Below are positions 41,214-45,184 of a DNA stretch of 45,184 nucleotides, in pieces (the first letter of the stretch is position 1; each line of letters opens with the position of its first letter). The notes below the pieces were generated by a model, which was given only the letters and a program-made list of their open reading frames with translations, was not told where the DNA came from and ran no database searches. The DNA comes from an uncultured Merdimonas sp. (GTDB taxonomy: Bacteria; Bacillota; Clostridia; Lachnospirales; Lachnospiraceae). Made by a program: the position numbers and the translations under genes. Location: contig CALWAZ010000093.1 of the NCBI GenBank assembly GCA_944375725.1, forward strand, positions 1 to 45,184, read 5' to 3'.

Positions 41214-41391
41214 AAAAATCTACTCCTGTCATTGATATGGTTTATGCTTCCGCTGTCAGAGTAAGGGGAGTGTTTCCGAAAGGATCCTCTGAATACGGAG
41301 GCGGATACAGAATATGATGCAAGAAATATTTCGGCTGAATTCGGAGCGGAGCGAAAAAATTCCTGAAAGCTTCCGCAGGACGGAAAAAGCC

Positions 41392-41466
41392 TTGCAATCA
41401 AAAAAAATCTATGCTAATATTTCTCGCATATAAAGGAATTATACTATAAGTAAATGCAAAGAACAA
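41392..41466. promoter_or_regulatory. Overlapping divergent promoters of asnA and the aspS2 operon
   Basis: On the minus strand TTGTTC (41461-41466), 17 bp and TATAAT (41438-41443) form a good asnA promoter. On the plus strand two candidates exist: TATACT (41440-41445), whose -35 is poor, or TTGCAA (41392-41397), 17 bp and TAATAT (41415-41420). Either one overlaps or directly abuts the asnA promoter. Confidence 0.55.
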
Positions 41467-41847
41467 GACTCGGATCTTCAGAGGCCGACAGGAATAAGAC
41501 GTCACCGACTGAGAGCGTCTTTGGGAAGAGGAGATTAGCCGGAGCCTTTCGGAAGCAGTTTAGTCTGCGGAAGGATACGGCGGGCGGGAACACTTGGGAG
41601 CAGATCGTCTGAACAGGCAGAAGCGGAAGCAGAAAGCGGGCAGTAGGGCGGTACGGAAGCCTCCGTTACGGGCAAGAGTGGGAGAGTGAGCCGATATCCG
41701 GTTCTGTGTGTTTTTGGAGTATGCCGGACAGACAGAGTAAGGATAAAAGCGGACGCTTTTCAATGCGGGTGGTACCGCGGGATTTTTATCAATGTGAAAT
41801 AAGAACCCCGTCCCGGAATAGAAATATTCCGGGACGGGGATTTTTTT
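41452..41847 (+). ncRNA. T-box leader controlling the tRNA-dependent asparagine operon
   Basis: The T-box sequence is at 41761-41780 with GGGTGGTACCGCGG. It is followed by a terminator: a 15-bp stem (41806-41820 with 41825-41839), a GAAA loop and seven U's (41841-41847). A stem II-type conserved segment with the CCGTTAC element lies at 41647-41675. Stem I must be within 41452-41640. The best specifier candidate is GAAC at 41588-41591, before a TTGGGAGC stretch; another GAAC is at 41611-41614. AAC would pair with tRNA(Asn). Uncharged tRNA should stabilise the antiterminator and allow expression of the downstream genes. I could not fold stem I with certainty. Confidence 0.9.
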
Positions 41848-41903
41848 GTATCGATTCCACAAAAAGCTGCTCCGCCCGGAAGAACAGAAAGGAGCCAGAG
41901 CAT

Positions 41904-43235
41904 ATGGAATTTATGACAGGAATCAGAGAAAAGGAAACGGTGGGCCTGACGGCCCTTACTTCCGCAGACATGGAAGGGAAAACAGTAAAGACGGAAGGAA
42001 CCGTCCATACCATCCGGGATATGGGCGAGGTGGCATTTGTAATTCTGCGGAGCCGGGAAGGACTTCTGCAGTGCGTCTATGAGGAAGGGAAATCAGGTTT
42101 TGCTCTGAAGAAGCTGAAAGAGGCAGCCTGTGTGGAAGCAGAAGGAACCGTCCGCCGGGAAGAGAGAGCGCCCCACGGCGTGGAGCTCCGCTTAACCGGA
42201 CTGAAGGTACTTTCCGAGCCGGCGGCGCCCCTGCCCCTTGCCATTTCCAAATGGAAGCTGAACACTTCCCTGGAAGCCAAGCTGAACATGAGGTCCGTGT
42301 CCTTGCGGAACATCCGGGAGCGCGCGAAGTTCCGGATTCAGGAAGGCATCGTGCGGGGGTTCCGGGATTTCCTGTACAGCCAGGGATTTACCGAGATTCA
42401 CACCCCGAAGATCGGGGCCAAGGGAGCAGAGGGCGGTTCCAACCTGTTCCGTCTGGATTATTTCCATCATCCGGCTGTGCTGGCCCAGAGCCCGCAGTTT
42501 TACAAGCAGATGATGGTAGGCGTGTTTGACCGGGTATTTGAGACGGGTCCTGTGTTCCGCGCCGAAAAACACAACACCAAGCGCCATCTGAATGAATATA
42601 CCAGCCTGGATTTTGAGATGGGCTATATCGACAGCTTTGAGGATATTATGGCGATGGAGACCGGGTTTCTGCAGTACATGCTGGCTCTTCTGGAAAAGGA
42701 ATACGCACCGGAGCTGAAAATTCTTGATATTACGCTGCCGAAGGCAGATAAAATTCCGGCAGTGCGCTTCGACGAGGCAAAGCGGCTGGCTTCCGAAAAA
42801 TACGGCCACAAAATCCGCAACCCCTACGATCTGGAGCCGGAAGAGGAGGTTCTGATCGGACGCTGTTTCCAGGAGGAGTACGGCTCTGATTTTGTATTTG
42901 TAACCCATTACCCATCCAAGAAACGTCCTTTCTATGCCATGGACGATCCGGCGGACCCGAAATTTACCTTAAGCTTTGACCTGCTGTACAAGGGCCTGGA
43001 GATCACCACAGGGGGCCAGCGCATCCATGACTATCAGATGCTTCTCGACAAGATAGCGGCCAGAGGCATGACAGAAGAAGGAATGGAGCAGTATCTGGAT
43101 ACCTTCAAATACGGCATGCCGCCCCATGGAGGCCTTGGCATCGGCCTGGAGCGTCTGACCATGAAACTGGTGGGCGAAGACAACGTCCGTGAGACGACAC
43201 TGTTCCCGAGAGACTTAAGCAGACTGGAGCCTTAG
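41904..43235 (+). CDS. aspS2: Archaeal-type aspartyl-tRNA synthetase, probably nondiscriminating (Asp-tRNA(Asn) forming)
   Basis: A 443-residue class II synthetase with an N-terminal anticodon-binding OB fold and a catalytic core. FTEIHTPKIGAKGAEGG and LAQSPQFYKQMM, motif 2 (FRAEKHNTKRHLNEYTSLD) and motif 3 (GIGLERLTM) match archaeal-type AspRS rather than AsnRS (whose equivalent usually reads QSGQLY) or the bacterial AspRS, which is about 590 residues. Clostridia use such a second AspRS to charge tRNA(Asn) with aspartate, which GatCAB then amidates. That fits the downstream gatC and gatA genes and the T-box in front. It may be annotated as AsnRS by mistake. The ATG at 41904 follows AAAGGAG, after the T-box terminator. 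Confidence 0.88.
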   Translation: MEFMTGIREKETVGLTALTSADMEGKTVKTEGTVHTIRDMGEVAFVILRSREGLLQCVYEEGKSGFALKKLKEAACVEAEGTVRREERAPHGVELRLTGLKVLSEPAAPLPLAISKWKLNTSLEAKLNMRSVSLRNIRERAKFRIQEGIVRGFRDFLYSQGFTEIHTPKIGAKGAEGGSNLFRLDYFHHPAVLAQSPQFYKQMMVGVFDRVFETGPVFRAEKHNTKRHLNEYTSLDFEMGYIDSFEDIMAMETGFLQYMLALLEKEYAPELKILDITLPKADKIPAVRFDEAKRLASEKYGHKIRNPYDLEPEEEVLIGRCFQEEYGSDFVFVTHYPSKKRPFYAMDDPADPKFTLSFDLLYKGLEITTGGQRIHDYQMLLDKIAARGMTEEGMEQYLDTFKYGMPPHGGLGIGLERLTMKLVGEDNVRETTLFPRDLSRLEP

Positions 43236-43248
43236 CGCAGACAATGAA

Positions 43249-43369
43249 CAGTGCAGCAGGAGGTGTGAGCTTCCGTCGGAAGCCCGCTTACGTAAGGAAG
43301 CTTACATCTCCTGCTATAGGGCGAAGCCCGTAAAGCGAGATGGAGCGGAGCGTAATCGAGCTTGCACTG
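43249..43369 (+). other. Branched inverted-repeat element between aspS2 and gatC
   Basis: An outer pair CAGTGCA/TGCACTG (43249-43255 with 43363-43369) encloses a 19-bp stem with G-U pairs (43256-43274 with 43296-43314), a GGGC/GCCC mini-hairpin near 43319-43329 and a further GCGAG-rich part. GCTTCC at 43269-43274 can pair either with 43278-43283 or with 43296-43301, so two structures compete. A third CAGTGCA is at 43416-43422. The 215-base gap is unusual inside an operon. Function is unknown; a MITE-like repeat or a regulatory RNA are both possible. Confidence 0.6.
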
Positions 43370-43450
43370 CGAAGTTAAGGAGAGAGGGTCCCCTGGGGTC
43401 TGCAGGAAGTGAGGGCAGTGCATTTATGGAAGGAAAGGAGAACACAGACT

Positions 43451-43744
43451 ATGGCAAATATCATTTCAGACGAAACCATGGAATACGTAGGAATTCTGGC
43501 GAAGCTGGAGCTGTCCGACGCGGAAACGGAAGCGGCGAAGCGTGACATGGGCCGGATGCTGGATTATATTGATAAATTAAACGAGCTGGACACATCGGGC
43601 GTGGAGCCCATGTCCCATGTGTTCCCGGTGAGCAATGTTTTCCGGGAGGACGTGGTGGAAAACGGCGATGAGCATGAGAAGATGCTGGCGAACGCGCCGA
43701 AGGTCAAGGACGGCATGTATCAGGTGCCGAAGACGGTAGAGTAG
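43451..43744 (+). CDS. gatC: Asp-tRNA(Asn)/Glu-tRNA(Gln) amidotransferase subunit C
   Basis: The small GatCAB subunit (97 residues), which helps GatA fold and clamps the GatA-GatB interface. It has the conserved ISDETMEYVGILAKLELS start, MLDYIDKLNELDTSGVEPMSHV and the end FREDVV...ANAPKVKDGMYQVPK. The ATG at 43451 follows AAAGGAG; an in-frame start further up at 43409 lacks a ribosome site and is not needed. The gatA start follows 11 bases after the stop. Confidence 0.95.
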   Translation: MANIISDETMEYVGILAKLELSDAETEAAKRDMGRMLDYIDKLNELDTSGVEPMSHVFPVSNVFREDVVENGDEHEKMLANAPKVKDGMYQVPKTVE

Positions 43745-43755
43745 GAGGCGGCAGT

Positions 43756-45184
43756 ATGGAATGGATGGAAATGACAGCTGCAGAGCTGGGAAAGAAGATT
43801 CAGGCAGGGGAGCTTACAGCGGTGGACGCCGCAAAGGCAGCCCTTGAAAAAATAAAGGAAAAAGACGGAGAGCTGAACTGCTTCGTCACAGTGGACGAGG
43901 AGGACGCGCTTGCAAGAGCCGCCAGAGTTCAGGAGAAGATCGAGAGCGGAGAGCTGACCGGCCCCCTGGCAGGCGTGCCGGCAGCGGTCAAAGACAATAT
44001 CTGCACGGAAGGCGTGCTGACCACCTGCTCCTCAAAGATTCTGTACAACTTTAAGCCCACCTACTCGGCGGAAGCGGCCCTGCGGCTGGAGCAGGCAGGC
44101 ATGGTCATGATTGGAAAGACCAACATGGACGAATTTGCCATGGGAAGCACCACGGAGACCTCCTTTTTCGGTCCCACCCGCAATCCCTGGAATATGGAGC
44201 ATGTGCCAGGCGGTTCCTCCGGCGGTTCCTGCGCCGCGGTGGCCGCGGGCGAGTGCAGCTGCGCTCTGGGTTCTGATACGGGCGGTTCTATCCGCCAGCC
44301 CAGTTCCTTCTGCGGCGTGACGGGACTGAAGCCCACCTATGGAACTGTATCCCGGTATGGACTGATTGCCTACGGCTCCTCTCTGGATCAGATTGGACCC
44401 ATCGCCAGAGACGTGACGGACTGCGCTCTGCTGCTGGAGGCCATTGCTTCCCACGATAAAAAAGACAGCACGTCTATCGCCCGTGAAAGCTATGACTTTA
44501 CTTCAGCGCTAAAGGATGATGTAAAGGGGATGCGTATCGGTATTCCCCGTGATTATTTCGGGGACGGACTGGATCCGGAGGTGGCGGCGGCTGTCCGCGG
44601 CGCGGCAGAAGCGCTCAAAGACCGAGGAGCAGTCGTGGAGGAATTTGATCTAAGCCTGGTAGATTACGCGATTCCGGCCTACTACGTCATCGCTTCGGCG
44701 GAGGCCAGCTCCAACCTGGCCCGTTTTGACGGAGTAAAGTACGGATACCGGGCGGAGGAATATGAGGGACTCCACAACATGTACAAGAAATCCCGTTCCG
44801 AGGGCTTCGGCGAGGAAGTGAAGCGCCGTATCATGCTGGGATCTTTCGTGTTAAGCTCCGGCTATTATGATGCCTATTATCTGAAAGCGCTTCGGACCAA
44901 GGCGCTGATCCGCCAGGCTTTTGACCGGGCGTTTGAGAAATACGATGTGATTCTTGGACCTGCGGCTCCCACTACAGCGCCCAAGCTTGGAGAATCCTTA
45001 AGCGATCCGCTGAAAATGTATCTGGGTGATATTTATACGATCTCCGCCAATCTGGCCGGACTTCCGGGTATCTGCCTGCCCTGCAGTACGGACAGCAGGG
45101 GGCTGCCCATCGGTCTGCAGCTTCTGGGAGACTGTTTCCAGGAAAAGAAAATCATCCAGACAGCCTATACCTATGAAGGTGTCC
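43756..45184 (+). CDS. gatA: Asp-tRNA(Asn)/Glu-tRNA(Gln) amidotransferase subunit A, truncated by window end
   Basis: Amidase subunit that releases ammonia from glutamine or asparagine for transfer to Asp-tRNA(Asn) or Glu-tRNA(Gln). The first 476 residues are visible, close to the full length of about 490; the 3' end and presumably gatB lie beyond the window. The Ser-Ser-Lys catalytic triad is intact: K79 (AAVKDN), S154 (PGGSSGGS) and S178 (DTGGSIRQP), the same numbers as in well-studied GatA. AGGAGG precedes the ATG at 43756. The gene is the third of the T-box operon after aspS2 and gatC. Confidence 0.96.
   Translation, partial: MEWMEMTAAELGKKIQAGELTAVDAAKAALEKIKEKDGELNCFVTVDEEDALARAARVQEKIESGELTGPLAGVPAAVKDNICTEGVLTTCSSKILYNFKPTYSAEAALRLEQAGMVMIGKTNMDEFAMGSTTETSFFGPTRNPWNMEHVPGGSSGGSCAAVAAGECSCALGSDTGGSIRQPSSFCGVTGLKPTYGTVSRYGLIAYGSSLDQIGPIARDVTDCALLLEAIASHDKKDSTSIARESYDFTSALKDDVKGMRIGIPRDYFGDGLDPEVAAAVRGAAEALKDRGAVVEEFDLSLVDYAIPAYYVIASAEASSNLARFDGVKYGYRAEEYEGLHNMYKKSRSEGFGEEVKRRIMLGSFVLSSGYYDAYYLKALRTKALIRQAFDRAFEKYDVILGPAAPTTAPKLGESLSDPLKMYLGDIYTISANLAGLPGICLPCSTDSRGLPIGLQLLGDCFQEKKIIQTAYTYEGV

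Noticed and set aside
41214-41437. Second T-box or attenuator in the asnA leader
   Set aside because: There is no GGGTGG-type box. A GCTT..CCG/CGG..AGC hairpin near 41370-41391 is followed by six U's only after about nine bases, so it is not a convincing terminator.
41904-43235. Asparaginyl-tRNA synthetase
   Set aside because: The catalytic core motifs match archaeal-type AspRS, and gatC and gatA follow directly. AsnRS would not need them.
1-45184. CRISPR arrays, tRNA genes, insertion sequences, integrase or phage genes
   Set aside because: No regularly spaced repeats, cloverleaf sequences or transposase/integrase frames were seen in the intergenic regions.

Overview
The window reads as chromosomal DNA of a strictly anaerobic, moderately GC-rich Gram-positive Clostridia member, most likely a gut Lachnospiraceae species. 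This is inferred from gene content: class III (oxygen-sensitive) ribonucleotide reductase nrdDG, rubredoxin, the LL-DAP aminotransferase route to meso-DAP (dapF, dapL), a YerC/TrpR-like protein, an ANTAR regulator beside glnA, an archaeal-type aspartyl-tRNA synthetase followed by gatC-gatA, and a very large sortase-anchored surface protein. Strong AGGAGG ribosome sites and TTGACA-17-TATAAT promoters fit. No tRNA, rRNA, CRISPR array, insertion sequence or prophage gene was found.

Layout. 1-6.5 kb: tail of an unknown gene, then an efflux block: a MATE transporter and MarR regulator on the minus strand, divergent from a heterodimeric ABC exporter whose two halves overlap by one base, followed by a second MarR regulator. 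The MarR/ABC gap holds two back-to-back promoters and two tandem dyads. 6.5-10.4 kb: an Uma2-family protein and the nrdD-nrdG operon, with two NrdR-like boxes over the nrdD promoter. 10.4-14.5 kb: a three-gene operon of a leucine-rich-repeat protein, a DUF2201/VWA protein and a MoxR-type AAA ATPase. 14.5-20 kb: a Crp/Fnr regulator divergent from rubredoxin, an AlaX editing protein, a Spo0A-C-like protein, an Fe-S-type flavoprotein with a large leader hairpin, metA and a DUF1294 protein.

20-24.8 kb: yerC, glnA, an ANTAR regulator (NitR-like), dapF and dapL, a nitrogen/lysine/cell-wall block. A terminator hairpin sits between the glnA promoter and glnA, and the ANTAR protein is a plausible antiterminator. 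24.8-35.7 kb: one 3531-residue surface protein (signal peptide, VWA, Cna-B, SpaA-type and DUF11 domains, sortase signal). 35.9-39 kb: a BlaI repressor and an M56 (BlaR1-like) protease with a long unfamiliar extracellular domain, under two BlaI-type dyads. 39-40 kb: a fructokinase-like PfkB kinase.

40.2-45.2 kb: two routes to asparagine back to back. asnA (free asparagine from aspartate and ammonia) points left; a T-box leader, a nondiscriminating-type aspartyl-tRNA synthetase, gatC and gatA (tRNA-dependent asparagine, and probably glutamine) point right. Their predicted promoters overlap. A candidate T-box specifier reads GAAC, which would offer both a Glu and an Asn codon.

The most interesting places are the T-box/asnA junction, the branched RNA-like element between the synthetase and gatC, the glnA leader, the BlaI/M56 pair with its novel sensor domain, the LRR-VWA-MoxR operon, and the hairpin leader of the flavoprotein. 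All family assignments rest on reading motifs by eye; no database search was run.
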